Assembly (NCBI GenBank): GCA_932521025.1 | Contig: OW051472.1 | Coordinates: forward strand, 6,758,001-6,822,000 | Source: Oscheius onirici | Taxonomy: Eukaryota; Nematoda; Chromadorea; Rhabditida; Rhabditidae | Direction of reading: 5' to 3' | Length of the DNA stretch: 64,000 nucleotides | In this document: in pieces, positions 1-12,022 of the stretch | How positions within the stretch are numbered: position 1 is the first letter of the stretch | Layout of the letters: the number at the start of each line of letters is the position of its first letter | Program-made: the position numbers and the translations under genes | Notes under the pieces: model-generated | Seen by the model: the letters and a program-made list of their open reading frames with translations, nothing else | Told to the model about the DNA's origin: nothing | The model's database searches: none

Positions 1-434
1 CTAATTAGAGAAAAGGACTCAAAGACCTAGTTTCCAGAAACCATGTGACCGATCTCTGTAAATACTTCTATCTGTAACCCCAAAATTTTCAGGACGATTC
101 CGATCTGAAGAAGGACGATATGGAGATTGTTGTGGACAACAGAAAGAGTACGCGTCGTGTCGAATGATCTTCTGCTACCCTTACAGCAATTTGCATCATT
201 CTGACCACACTTTCTTGACAATAAAGATATTATCACCACACTTGAAATGTTCTTTTGGAGGTTCAAAAGACCGTGTGACGACTATCAGATTGCACAAGAT
301 CTCACATTAGAAACTACGGTCTCGAACCATTTGACCGAAAGTCTAACGTTCTGCCAAAATTTTAAAATAATCGCAAACAAGGCAAGAAGGTACCAGATAA
401 TAGAACTTTATATTCAAACCCTTCCGCCAAAAGT
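1..434. other. no supported gene (left edge)
   Basis: Only short open frames without splice context or recognisable protein character are seen. The part nearest 435 is presumably the 3' UTR and downstream flank of the minus-strand crystallin-like gene. I see no RNA gene or repeat. Confidence 0.5.
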
Positions 435-912
435 TCACATATTTTGGCAGAAGCAGGTTGCACTGCTGGCCTCATCGTTGAAGTAGCTGGGAAGTTGGGT
501 TGATCCAGCATAAGCATCGAAGGTTGCTCCACGGAACTGGTCACTAAAGAAAAGTTTAAAAAAGAACAGAAAACTTACTCAAAGTAGAGAACCGTGGTGC
601 AGTTATCTCTTACTTGGAGAGACGTTCCCTTTGAAAATGTTAGAAAAACAGTGGGCTCTTACTTGGTCATTCATTGCTTGGCCGAAATTGGAGTTGAAAC
701 CGTCGATGTAGACGTAATTTCCCTGACAGTCCGAGTCTTGGAAGAGAACAGCACAATGATTGCCCAAAACAGCCGGATCACAGTTGGCGCTGGAGAGAGC
801 AAAGAGAGCAAAGAAACTGGTGAGAAACAGTACGGGGCTCTAAAACTATAGATTTGACCATCTCATGTAAGGACTCTCTTAGACGACTGGAGGATTGGCT
901 TAAACTAACCAT
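435..912 (-). CDS. secreted beta/gamma-crystallin-domain protein
   Basis: Four exons on the minus strand: 912-910 (the ATG alone), 839-663, 628-579 and 543-435. Splice phases all agree and give about 112 residues. The product opens with a signal peptide (MSPVLFLTSFFALFALSSA). Two Greek-key-like halves follow: one around CAVLFQDSDCQGNYVYIDG, the other around CTTVLYFDDQFRGATF, closing with FNDEASSATC. That last stretch matches the hallmark [FWY]NDxxSS of beta/gamma crystallins. Six cysteines suggest disulphides and an extracellular location. The family binds calcium or acts structurally; no function can be assigned here. The ATG-only first exon (ATG followed by GTTAGT) is inferred, chosen because it alone gives a start in phase 0 ahead of the signal peptide. 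Confidence 0.7.
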
Positions 913-1704
913 TTTTGAGTAGATCAGCACGGTCGTATTTATCTCTTTCCACGGACCATTTTATAGGCAAAAGATGCTGTATTAATACTGATTCATAAGC
1001 CATGATAATCTTCTAACAAGCCTATTGTTTTCGGTATATGCTAGCCAAATCAGGAAGTAACTTTCTGCAACATCGATGTTTGAATCTACAAACAACAGGC
1101 AGACCAAAGTTTTGGGGTAGTTGCTGCTTCACTTACAATAATCAACAGAGGGAAAAAGGGAAACACGCAATTATTGGAGAAGAATACAGGTAAATTCCAA
1201 GAAGTGGCTAATTTCAAGTCTCACAGCGGGTCTCAAAACGAAAAGCTACACTTTCTTTGTTCAGACTATACCCAAATCCATGCTAAGATGTATTCAATTC
1301 GTCAAACGATTATTGAACTTTGGTGTCGTTCCAAGTTTCTTCCTCCACTCACAGTTTCAAACAAACTGACCCAGAATGTTAAAAGGTTGTAGGTCCAATC
1401 TATTTTGACTCAATCACTAGCCCAGTAATTTTCGAACTTTGATCATGAACACTAGCTAGCGTAGATACACTGTCAAATATTCTGACCGAAAAACTTCCTG
1501 CTTCTGCCCAGACACAGTTGTAACACTGACCGAAAGAGAGAACACAAACAACTACAATTCCTTTATTGATTGTGACCGACACCGATATCCCAAAGATTAT
1601 GAAGCAAAAATACAAGAAGAAGCGAGTCTAGTTTTTGTGGCTGGTAAAGAAGGCGCCAACACTGTTGGCAATGTTCTGGCTGTTGATGCCTAAAACACGC
1701 TTTA
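913..1704. other. intergenic, no supported gene
   Basis: Open frames of about 70 codons on both strands (for example minus 1615-1400) have no homology I recognise and no splice support. I see no RNA gene. Confidence 0.45.
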
Positions 1705-2958
1705 TTACTTATTGAGAGCAGGTTTTGGCTCACTGAAGGGCTTGTCTCCGAGTTCGATGCCAATCGGGACACGGACGGACTTGACCGCTTGAGCCAGGGT
1801 TGTCAGGGTTCCACCTGACGGTGGATGCTCCTGTTTGAGCTCCTGCTCGATGGCGTTGCGCAGCATGCGGCTGTGGTAGGCGTTGCTTAGGTGAGGAATG
1901 GAGGACATCTGAAAACGAGAGGGTGTTTCTTGTTTTTGTTCAGCTCTGTTCCTGTCCCAAGCTGTCTTTCTCAGATTTTCAGAACTAGACAATGTTCCCA
2001 AACGTTTCTATGCCTTCTCGACTACCTCACTGGGCTTTTGATTCTGGAGATATCGGGTCTATCTATCGGCCAGACATAAAGCAAGTTTTGATAGGTTCAA
2101 TACTCAGTCTGTTTCAAAATATGCCCTCACTTTTGTTCAGCTTTTTTATAGTTTTTTGCCATAGCTCTGATGAAAATTAATCAAATTCTCATCATTGATT
2201 CTCCTTCTTACATTCCAGAGGATCTATCAAAACTTGACTACCAATCCAGAAAGCACCTTCGGTTTCTCGAACCTACTCCTTTCTTGTCTTTTTCGTCTCC
2301 CCACCATCTATTACAGTCCAGGCCGAAGCGACTGTAAATCACCAAGTAACTCGATGTCGGTCATTTATTGTTTTCGTCACAGGGCGCACGTCGTGTCTCT
2401 CTAATCAATTCCATGAAATGTGATCGCCCTTTGAACATCCTTCTCTCTCGCTCCTTTTTTCACGTCTCAACGACCCCCGGTAATTGTCTCTCATTTTTAG
2501 CTGATGCGCACACAGCTGCCGCTTTGAATTCTCTTGATTGATAAGACTTGGAGAGACCAGACGTTAAAAGAAAACCCACCTTTTCAAAGTGCTGTTGCCG
2601 CAGTAGCTACGCGGATAGTGAGCTCGCAGAGACCGAAGCAGATAACAGAGGTTGAAATCCAGTCACAGCTGAAGGCAAAGACTTGAGGCTGGTTGATGTA
2701 GGACAGGGCTGAAAATTACGAGTTTAGTCAGACTTTCTCTGTCTCCCTGAAAATAATTAGTCAAAAAAGCATACCGGCAGGCAACGTCTTAACGGGGGAA
2801 CGGTTCAGATTGGCTGTTGTGTTCTCGTTGAGGCTAACTAGCATAGTACGACAAAACGTGCGTCCATGCAGGAGTGGGCCTGTAGCGGGTCGAGGTTTCT
2901 CTCTCTCAACTGGTCGGTCAGTCTCTCTTATATTCGAAGGTGATGGGCGGAGTCTCAC
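1705..2958 (-). CDS. uncharacterised small protein(s), possibly one membrane protein
   Basis: Three minus-strand exon candidates. The first ends at 2775-2776 with CCTGCCG before GTATGC. The second, about 2710-2590, encodes a hydrophobic stretch (FSCDWISTSVICFGLCELTI). The last is 1911-1705, encoding a sequence beginning MSSIPHLSNAYHSRML and ending EPKPALNK, then TAA overlapping an AATAAA signal. The first two join in phase. The third could follow through a GTAGCT donor in phase 0, or it could be its own 68-residue gene, because its ATG stands directly after a TTTTCAG acceptor. I do not recognise the protein. A reader should treat this as one to two tentative genes. Confidence 0.35.
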
Positions 2959-4207
2959 CCCCTAGGTCTTCCCCGTACCCGATCGATTTCTAAGACACAT
3001 CAGGTGTGATAGACACCTCCAATTGACACATTCCCATGGCTTTGAAGATTTCAAGTGGGATATCCCCCATAGCTGGTTAGCTTCTCAAAGAGCGCGTCGT
3101 CACGAAGCTCGTCTTGTGATGTACAACCTTGGTTCGGAAGTGGAGAACACACAGGCTACGTGAGACGGGCGACATATTGCTTTGCACAGGGATTGTTTGG
3201 AATCATCGGAACATGTGAGGTCAAAAGGCGAACACAGTTCACCTAAAAGACCGACACAACTTGCACAAAGATTACTGAACTATCTCTACTGAGCTATCAG
3301 ATGAGTTCGGAGGATGACATAATGTCTGGCAAGAGACCAAGATGGTTCATGTGCACTGAAAATATTTGAATTGTTTCACAGAAGTTTCCCCATTCAGTGT
3401 CACATCAGTGCTCCCAGGCCTGTCCACCAGGCCCGTGTTAGCAAGGCGCATTTTCGGGGCAATCAAGAAACTTGGGAATCTACGTTGAACATAATCTGAT
3501 CAATCGATGGCAACCTGAGACTTTGTTCTAAAGTCAAAATCGTGTACTTGCGCGGACCCGGTGAACAACTCTAACTCTGACTTTGGCTCAATCCCCAAAT
3601 ATTCTAAGCCTGTCGTCCATTTCGGAACATTCTTTCGAAAAAGATTCATCACTCGACCTAACCACTACGTTCTCGCAGGAGATCCCAACAGTGAAGAGGT
3701 ACGCGAACTGACAATGAATCGTTGCAGGACTCTCGAACAGCCGCTTTCCTGAAAAAGCTTTCACATGCAATTTTCCTTCAAACATAGCCAAAAACATGAC
3801 CAGTCACTTTTTGTCTCGCAACTTTCAAAAAGTTCAACGAACGTCACACAGAACCTGACACGGGGGTAGTTTCCTTGTCGAAAACCTGCCACAATTCGAA
3901 AACAGAAAATGATAGATAGAATTTTTGATCCGGTCTTTTTACAACTTGCACTCAAAATTTTGATCCTCTGGGAGCAAAGATTAGTTCTTTCCAGACGCAT
4001 CCAGTGATTTTCAGAGAGTGATAAGACTTATCATACTCACAAAGATTCCATGCTGCTTCCCTCCGAAAATCTCTCTTGCTTGTTCTGTGCGCTAAACTTG
4101 ACCCCAAATCACGTGCCAAGCCGACATTTTCCAAGTTCTCACATAGGCCTGTTGTTTCCATACAAGGAGAAAAACAAAAACGAATTCTTTGAACTATATT
4201 TTGCAGA
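2959..4207. other. intergenic, nothing supported
   Basis: Only short out-of-context open frames on both strands. The right end is the upstream region of the acetyltransferase gene, ending in a TTTTGCAG acceptor just before its ATG. Confidence 0.5.
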
Positions 4208-5758
4208 ATGACAGCCTGGAGGATCGAGACTGCCGAACCGAAAGACGCTCCTCACATCATGGCTCTCATCAGGGTGAGTCCGCAAAGTTCAGACAGTCGT
4301 AAAATACCGATTTTTTTACTCTTTAGCCTCTGTGATCAGCTGACTTTTTAAGAGTTGTTTACCCTCTCTCGAGTACAGTAGGCCAACTTTTATTGTTGGC
4401 AACAAGTTGCAAGAGTTGTGGGGGACAAAAAGTAATGTGGAAAACACGATTTTGTCCTACTATCTGCAGAGGGATTCCCCTTTCTGTTTCTCTTTCATGT
4501 TGACCCTCGTTTCGAAACAATCACATTTTGATCAAATTGGTCCGTCTATTTTAGTCCCTTCTCCTAGTTTTGGGACTTTTATAGAAACCTCAATTTTCAC
4601 AAATACATTTTACAGCTTTGTTATATTTGTGAAGTTGTAATATTTGACACGTCCAAGAACTTTGCAGAACATCGCAAAGCTTGAAACTGTTTGCTCGCAG
4701 TGAACACTCCGAAGCCGCGATCTGCTAATTCTAAGCTTGAAGTGCAATAGAATATAGAAAGATCGGTGTTTCATCATGACCAAAGAATTTTCTGATCTTC
4801 TGCAAAGTTCTGGGAAGTTGCACTTCAAATACTACGACTTTGCGAACGACTGTAAGTGTGAACGAGAAACTTCTTTCTTTCTTGAAGTCCCGAAATTTCT
4901 GTCACTTTTATTTTTGCCTCTTATTCCCACACAATCCCATATTGGTCAAACTAGTTTTTCTCTGCCTCAAAGAACATCTCGACAACGTGCAAATTAATCC
5001 GTTCTCGGTGCGCAAGCTGTACCGTATCTCGTAATAGGAACAACGTGCCCGTCCCAGCTACCCCTCTCTCTTGATCGTTCACTGGATGATTCCCCTGTCA
5101 AATTCGATCTCATTCTTTCTCTCTGTTGAACAAAGTTCTCACACATTTTTCTCTAATAAAAGAACTATCAGGCGGCATTTTTCGCGGTTCCACATACAGG
5201 AGAGAGACACTAATCCATCATTCCCACACCTAAGAACTTGGGCTTCCTCTTTTAATCGATTTCAGGAACTTGCCGAATTTGAAATGTTTCCCGAAGGAGT
5301 CAAGATCACCAAGGATGTTTTGGCCAAAGATTTGGAACGGAAAGCTGTAGAGGGCTTGTTGCTCTGGGAGGGAGAGGAATGCGCAGCTATGGTTCTCTAC
5401 TTTTACGCTTACTCGACCTGGGAAGGACAGTTTCTGCACATGGAAGATCTCTACGTCAAGCAGACGCACAGGCGTAAAGGCTATGGAAAAAAGTTGTGGG
5501 CGCGACTGGGACAGATCGCGCAGGAGAGAGACTGCAAGAGATTCCAGTGGAATGTGCTCAACTGGAATGAGAGTGCCATCAACTTTTATAAATCTGTGAG
5601 TTTTGGGGCTTTAACTAACAGGAAACACGAGTACCATTTCTAAGAAAAAAAAAACTGTCTTCCAGATGCCCTGCATCGACTTGACCACCACCGAAGGATG
5701 GCTCTGGTTCCGGCTGAACCCTGACGGAATCAAGAAACTCGCAGCCTCGATGGACTGA
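4208..5758 (+). CDS. GNAT N-acetyltransferase, diamine acetyltransferase (SSAT)-like
   Basis: Three exons in phase: 4208-4273, 5266-5595 and 5666-5758, giving about 162 residues, the usual length for spermidine/spermine or thialysine acetyltransferases. The acetyl-CoA loop is visible as THRRKGYGKKLW (the R/Q-x-x-G-x-G/A motif). The typical family segments LHMEDLYV, FQWNVLNWNESAINFYKS and a C-terminal WLWFRLNPDG also appear. Family role: transfer of acetyl from acetyl-CoA to a primary amine of a polyamine or related diamine in the cytosol. The ATG follows a TTTTGCAG acceptor by one base, so the message is probably trans-spliced. The first intron is unusually long (about 1 kb) for this window. 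The gene converges on the TMTC gene, with only about 100 nt between stop codons. Confidence 0.9.
4274..5265 (+). other. large first intron of the acetyltransferase
   Basis: A 992-nt intron (GTGAGT to TTTCAG). Around 4600-4860 it contains several copies of a dispersed motif related to AGAACTTTGCAGAACATCGC, which recurs elsewhere in the window. No coding or RNA gene is evident. Confidence 0.6.
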
Positions 5759-5862
5759 TCTCTCTATCCGCAATTGTTGTTACTGTTGATAAACTTTATT
5801 TGAGATCACAGAGTATAATAACCCGTAGAACATACTGTAAGAAGCCTTGAACAGAAGATCAA

Positions 5863-8800
5863 TCACAATTTTTGTTTCTTGTTCGCTGATTTGAGACCTA
5901 GAAACACGTCATAGTTTGAGAGATAGACTCGACTAGTTGGGGACAGGGCTATGGCAGCCAGGAGATGCTCCTCCGCCTGTGGGTAGTTTCTCAACTGGGC
6001 ATGGCAAACTCCCAATTGAGATCGGATAGCCGGGGTGAGGGAACAATGAGTCAGAGAGAGGTCTTCTTTCTGGAGTACTCGGTCACAACGATCCAGTTCG
6101 TCCAGAGCGACAAGCAGATTTGTCCAGGAGGTACAATGAGCCATATCAACTCGAGTCGCCTGCTCCCACGCCGTCACAGCTTTTTCCAAATCCGACGTCT
6201 TTTGATACAAATTTCCCAGATTGAAGAGACAATCAGCAGAGTTTGGTCGATGTCGCAGCGACTCTTTGTATGCGAAGACACTTTCCTGAAAATTGCGATT
6301 TCTTCCTGTCTTTCCCTCCATCCTTACGTTAAATTTGCCAGCATTCATCGTCGTAATACCAAGGTTCATCCAGGCTGCGGCGAAGCCAGGCTGCTTCGCG
6401 ACGGCAGCTCGTAAAAATGACTCCGATTCGTTGAAACGGCCCTTTTTCTCCAACAGGTTTCCGAGATTGTTTAGAGCTTGCTCGTAATGGGGGTGCAGTC
6501 TGAAAACACTGTTTTTTTTTGCGCATTTTCTCATTCAAACCTTATGGCTTCTCTATACTCCTTCTCCGCCTCAATTTCTCTTCCCTGATCCGCCAAAATC
6601 TTGGCCAGATTATAGTGAATCTTTGCGTTGTTGGGACAGACTTTGAGGTCGCTGGAATACAGACTCAACTCCGTCGTCCAGTCTTGACTCCTCTAAAAGT
6701 TTTACTGTAAACTTTTCTTTGAACTTTTACTTGAAAACAGAGTAGTCCAGCGACGAAAAGGATAGCCAAAGCATGCGAGTCCATCTTTCCATAGATCTTT
6801 TCCAGTCGATCCCAGGCAACTGAGACCAGCAGACAGAATCCAATGGAGGGAAGGTAGAGGACTCTTTCAGCGACGGTGAAACCGACAATTACTAGAAGAT
6901 TACTGGCCGGGAAGAAAGAGATGCATCCGAAGAGTGTGGCAAAGGCAATCAGTCTGGAAAAGAGGTAAAAAAGAAGATAGAAATCATACCTCTGTGTCTC
7001 TTTGTTAGATTTCTCGTGGAGCTTGTATAACGAAACAAGAGCCACGATTCCGGTGATCAACAAGATGAGAATCCTGTGATCTGTAGCTGAGACGATTGGC
7101 GGAATGGAACCCATGGAGTAGTCGAAACAGAGATGGAGCGGAGCGACTAACAGCTTCAGATGAATGAACCATTGCCAGGCAAATGAGAAGTACTGAAAAC
7201 GGAAAAAAACTTTTGATATATGCAATGTTGACTTACCTTGAAGATTGGCGTTTCTACGAAAGCTGCCGGGTTGTCCATCGCCGAAAACCTTGGCGTCTCT
7301 CCACCGATTCTCATTCTTCCGAGTGCAACCGCTATCATTCCTATCAACAGAACTAAATAATCCCTCTTTCGACGAAGAAGAACAGCCAGAATTGTACAAA
7401 TTGGCTGTAAATCTTTTAATTTTCTCTCAAATGCTCCTCAAACCATGAGAGATATGCCTTGCTCCTTGCTAAAAACTGCTGCGATTGACAAGACAAACAA
7501 TACTGAAAAGTTCGAGACCGAGAGTTTTTGGCATCGTAAGATGTAAAATTGAAGCCCAATCAGGACAAAGAGGGCTGAAAGAAGTTCAGACTGACAGGAT
7601 ATGTTGGCAATCTAGAAGTTACAGATTTTACAGTAGAGAGACAAGTTTTACCGCTTCAGTATGGACTGGATGTAGAGCAAAAATCAAAGCTGCCGTTTTG
7701 ACCAGACTCTTTTTCAAAGAGATCTCTTTTTCCAGACCTTTGAGAGTGCGGTACAGTATCAGACACACAGCCACATGAAGTCCAATCCCGACGGCATGGA
7801 ACAGTTGCGGTTTTCCATTGAACCAGGACCATTGTAGTCTGAAAGGAGTCTCTTTGTCCCCAAACTACACATTTCCCGCTGTCTCTCCTGAGGAGTGTTT
7901 CCTGACTCTCACTCGCTCTAACTGCGGTCATTAAATCTCTACGGGAGTCCGTAAGCGGTAATCTTCGTGTCTTAGAAAGGGGGAATTCTAATGTGTGTGT
8001 TGTGGCATGCATAATTTGTCCCAAGGTTCATAATGGCATTTTGCATATGTTCTGTCTAACTGCGGGCAGACACATATGGTCCCAGCGGGAGATCTCTGTG
8101 GACAGCTGGATGTACGTAAATGCGTGTCTTCAGATAGTTGGAAGAGATAAAATTGATGGAGGGAAATTGAGATGAGGAGGAGTTATGACAGCTTTGATGG
8201 GGCGATAAGGAGTAGGAAGCCTAATACGAACTGTCTCTCAATTTCTATTTGACAACTTTTGTAATACAAGGTTGGCAACGCCCTTCCAGGGCTAAAGTTA
8301 CCTACTATCCCCCTTTTTTTTCCTTTGCCTGAACCACTTGAAAACCGTTTCTGTATGGGAACTACCAAAATCAGAAGCAAACTCTTCGCAATTGTTTCCC
8401 AATAGTGACTTGTATAAACGTGTTACACTAACTCCTTTCCCCTTAATTGCGCACAAATTGCTCCATTTTGATTGCCAATTAAAACTTCCGACAGACAGAC
8501 AGAGACGCGAAAGCATTTTCAAAAAGATGGTTGCCGAATTGAGACAAAGGAGTCGAGAGTTCTGTCTACCTGGTTCAACTTGCGAAGAATCTAATTCTTG
8601 ACCCCTTCCACATGTTCTATTCTTCAAAAAGTATCAGAACAGTTCAAAGAATGAACCGAGTCTCAACTTATCTTTTGAATCCGTATCCCCTACTTTTCAT
8701 TCACTGAAATCAGTACTAAGTGTGCTGCATCTTGTTTCTCCCCTTATCGCAATTTTCCTCTCGACTGAAGATCATTCGAAGCAATTGAACCGTTTACGAG

Positions 8801-10595
8801 CGCTTCTCCAGAGGCAATATCGGCACAAACCTATCGTAATCCGTCTGTCTCATTAGTTGTGCCCGTAACTAATTGGCCGGAAATGGATGCGCCCCCCGTG
8901 AGTGCTACGAGCTCCAGGTTCAAGTGTTTTCGGCCTGCGGTCCGTGGACAATATTGAGGATGCGTCTTGTTCACAGGGCAAAAGAGGAAACAGATGGTCG
9001 ATTATGCCGGAAGAGCGTTTAGAGGAAATGAGTCGAAAAAAAAGCAAAAAAGTTGAAAGCCCGATGCGGGGCTCGAACCCGCGACAGCCAGATTAAGAGT
9101 CTGGTGCTCTACCGACTGAGCTAACCGGGCTGATGCACTTCTAAATTTCATTAGGTGTTCAGCTAAAAACGGATTGTTTCTCACTTTTCCTCACTCGATT
9201 CTCTTTACGAAATCTGACCATTGCCGGTCGTCATCCAATCCGTTCTCCCTTCAGAAGGCATCTGAGCAAACAGATCCTTACGCGCGAAATGGCCATTAGT
9301 GGCGGATTACCTGACAGCCGATGGACGCAATATAGCGCTACTATATTTGCAGCTGGTCCTTCTCTCTCGGACCATCCTTCATTTTCACCCTGGCAAGAGC
9401 AATCCCAGGAAATGAGATGGGCTTTGCGTGAAGATGGATCACTGCGAGGAGGAATCTTACGCGCAGCAAACAGTCTTGAGTGGCAATTTGTCTCGTAACA
9501 AGTCCCGAGGACACAATTAAGGATGTGTCCCTCGGGTGTCCTGTAGTTCCCAAAACCCTCCACAATTAGCACCTCCGTCGCGCAATTGCTCTCCATCTTC
9601 TTGTGTAATCCGTTCATCTCCCGCCGAGAGCACAGATGGTCATGAATAAGCCTCAGTGCTAAAAATTTAGGGGAACTGCCAATTGGGATTAGAGTGTAGG
9701 TCTCTAGGAGCAAGGGGGACAATGGAGGACAAACAAAACAACAAGATGTGGATCTGGAGATTAGGACCTCATGCTGGGAGAATCCATGAAATGGTAAGGG
9801 AGATAGGTAAAGGACTAGAGAGGCAATCCGAAACTACCATACCAATAGTCTTAATGATAGGATAGACTGACAGTACAGGTCTTAGAATAGGAGTCAAAAG
9901 TCAGTAGGATCAAACATAGTCTGGAGAAGACTGACTGTAGAAGTCAAGAATAGGAAAAGATAACCGAATAGGCAGCCTTAGGATTGTAAAAAAAAGGTAT
10001 CCAGACGAAGCAATACATAGACCAAATTTAATAAGATTCTGTCAATTTTAATGCCCTAATTCAGAACAGAAGACAGTTCACGCCGAAACAGGTGACTGAT
10101 CTCAGAATCACCCTCTATTGTTCCCCACAATTCGAGCAAGAGTCGAATGACTACAGTATTCTGTTGAATCGCAGTCTCGCCCCACAGCCATTATTATTCC
10201 AAGCCAAGGTGAGTCGCGCTTGTGCGTGGCGCCACTTGTCATGTCTTTATGTGAATCGCGCTGACAGGTTGCCATCCACATGCTGCTCCCCGTTAAATAT
10301 ATGGGACTTTTTGTCTTTTGACCAATTTAACTCACCGGAAGAGAAGAGTAGTCAGAGGTCTGAAGCTCTTGTGACTTCTTCGACTGGACAGATCTTGTCC
10401 CCAGTAGTCTCTCCAAAGAACCTGAAAGATTTCAGTAAATTTTAAAAGACTGGTCACCTCTGTCCAATGAGTCTTTCCAGTTACGACCGGATTGTTGACT
10501 ACCGACTCCCAGTCGTCGAAGACGAATTCTCCAAGGAGAATCGGAAGGAAGGGAAGTGCCGCAGCGGCTGTGAGAATGAATTCGTATGGGATCAT
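5863..10595 (-). CDS. TMTC-family protein O-mannosyltransferase (transmembrane and TPR)
   Basis: About ten exons on the minus strand: 10595-10458, 10421-10336, 7838-7652, 7611-7444, 7404-7237, 7192-6990, 6953-6731, 6692-6541, 6499-6328 and 6285-5863. All phases join, for about 639 residues. The N-terminal half is hydrophobic and carries family landmarks: FVFDDWESVVNNPVV, SHKSFRPLTTLLFR, ALHPVHTEA, FSKEQGISLM, FSAMDNPAAF and AERVLYLPSIGF. The FDDW acidic pair corresponds to the family's catalytic loop. The C-terminal half is TPR repeats (for example YNLAKILADQGR, ALNNLGNLLEKKGRFNES). TMTC enzymes add O-mannose to cadherin-type ectodomains in the ER. At about 640 residues it is shorter than vertebrate TMTCs, mostly in the TPR part. 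The 36-nt segment 10457-10422 is in frame and could be a very short intron or an insertion. Confidence 0.9.
7839..10335 (-). other. 2.5 kb intron of the TMTC gene hosting a tRNA
   Basis: Exon 2 ends TTCCG and exon 3 begins ACTACAATGG. Joined, they restore the family sequence FR-LQWSWF without a gap, so this whole stretch is intron. It contains the tRNA-Lys gene and otherwise no recognisable exon, although it has many short open frames. Confidence 0.8.
9059..9130 (-). tRNA. tRNA-Lys (anticodon CUU)
   Basis: The minus strand reads GCCCGGTTAGCTCAGTCGGT and so on, with a 7-bp acceptor stem (GCCCGGT/ATCGGGC, one G-U), a canonical D arm, anticodon loop ACTCTTAA giving CUU, and a T arm with GGTTCGAGCCC. 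A and B boxes are perfect, and a T-rich terminator follows. No intron. The genomic base in the discriminator position is T rather than the G usual for tRNA-Lys. The gene sits in the same orientation inside the TMTC intron. Confidence 0.95.
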
Positions 10596-10629
10596 GTCAT
10601 CTAAACGATAAGTATGTGATCAGATTAGG

Positions 10630-10664
<35 letters not shown>

Positions 10665-12022
10665 TAATCAGGTAGTGAATATTCATAGAATGGTGGTACA
10701 CCTGGTTATAAGAGGGGGAAGAGATGGACTGCAGTGACAGAGCTGGTCAGAAAGGAGGAAAAGAGAGTTGTAGAAAAGTGGAGGGACACAATTCGCCGAA
10801 GCCAACATTTTAAAGAACATTGAAATACTGTAAGAATCGAAAGACCCTTTGACCAAATAGAGTAATACCAATAACGGGTCTCTCCTAATTTACATAAATG
10901 ACCGGAGCCTAATCCCGGCTGTCCCTCCGTGCCGCGAAATGCACTAGTCTAGAGGAAATGTGACCGGAACTGCGTCCGGGTAACCCCACTATTCTATACA
11001 GCACTCATAAGAGAGGAACGATATCAGATAGCCCAGGTTAATCCTAATCCTAAGAGGACAGATTAGACCACATGTAATATGTAGATGGGCTCATTGTGGA
11101 CTCTGTTCAAAGGGCGCAGGTGTTATGATGACCAGCACAATGGTACATTTGAAAAAAAATCGGCCGTTTCATGAAAAGAACTTCGGGTGAATGCGGACAA
11201 ATAGATTTGCTCGATATTGGGGTATCAGGTTTTTTTTACAGTTATGTACCTATTTTTTGTGACGTGACCGTGGTGTTTCTATCGTGAATACAACAAAAGT
11301 TTCAAAACTGACCAATTCGGAAAATATTATCGACTGTACAAAAAGTAGTTCAAAAGAAAACAATGCGGCTAGAATAGCCAACGCTTCACAATTTTCTGTG
11401 ACTCTAAAAGTTTCTATAAGAAGGGACAACCGGCTGCAATGGAAGCTTAGAAACCCCGAGGAGCAAAAAACTGAGAGCTAAATTAGGGATTGCTTTCGGC
11501 GAGGTAGTACACTCTCGTAGAGACTCTCAAGATTGAATTAAACGGACATAAACGGAGTATTCAAAAAACAGGAAAGGACCCGTGTGCGGATCGACGTGAA
11601 ATCCTTAGCAGGGGCGTGGCCTTCGGATACCACAACACAATGTAAGAGGACGGCCCATTGGGTTTGGGAGCGCAAAGGCAATTGGCGGCTGTCTCCGAAC
11701 TGTCAAGAGGAGAACAAAAAGGCGCGAGGGGGCCTTGGATCGAGAAGATGGAATTATTTAGGGGGAGGAAAGTAAGAGTCTGGGAGGGAGAGATGTGTAA
11801 AAACTAATTCATAACAGATTTGATGGGAATTGGCGGCACAGAAAGAAAGGGAAGCACGATCGAGAGACAAAGACAGAAACATCTTTTTGCTCTTGCAAAG
11901 ACATGTTTTTAGATCAAAACCAGCATAAAATTTGAGCCTGCTTACCCTACTAAAGGCTGCCTACTGTAAACAACAACAAAATCTTAAGAATTTTTCAAAT
12001 CTTTGTTCCAGCGTAGCTTAGG
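10596..12022. other. intergenic, no supported gene
   Basis: Contains a (GA)n microsatellite and short open frames (for example plus 11284-11481) without recognisable content. Its right end should hold the promoter of the F-box-like gene. Confidence 0.5.
10631..10662. repeat. (GA)n microsatellite
   Basis: An uninterrupted run of about 16 GA dinucleotides, 5' of the TMTC start codon. Confidence 0.9.

Noticed and set aside
1400-1615. Second crystallin-like or secreted gene
   Set aside because: The hydrophobic start is suggestive, but no Greek-key motif or splice phase supports it.
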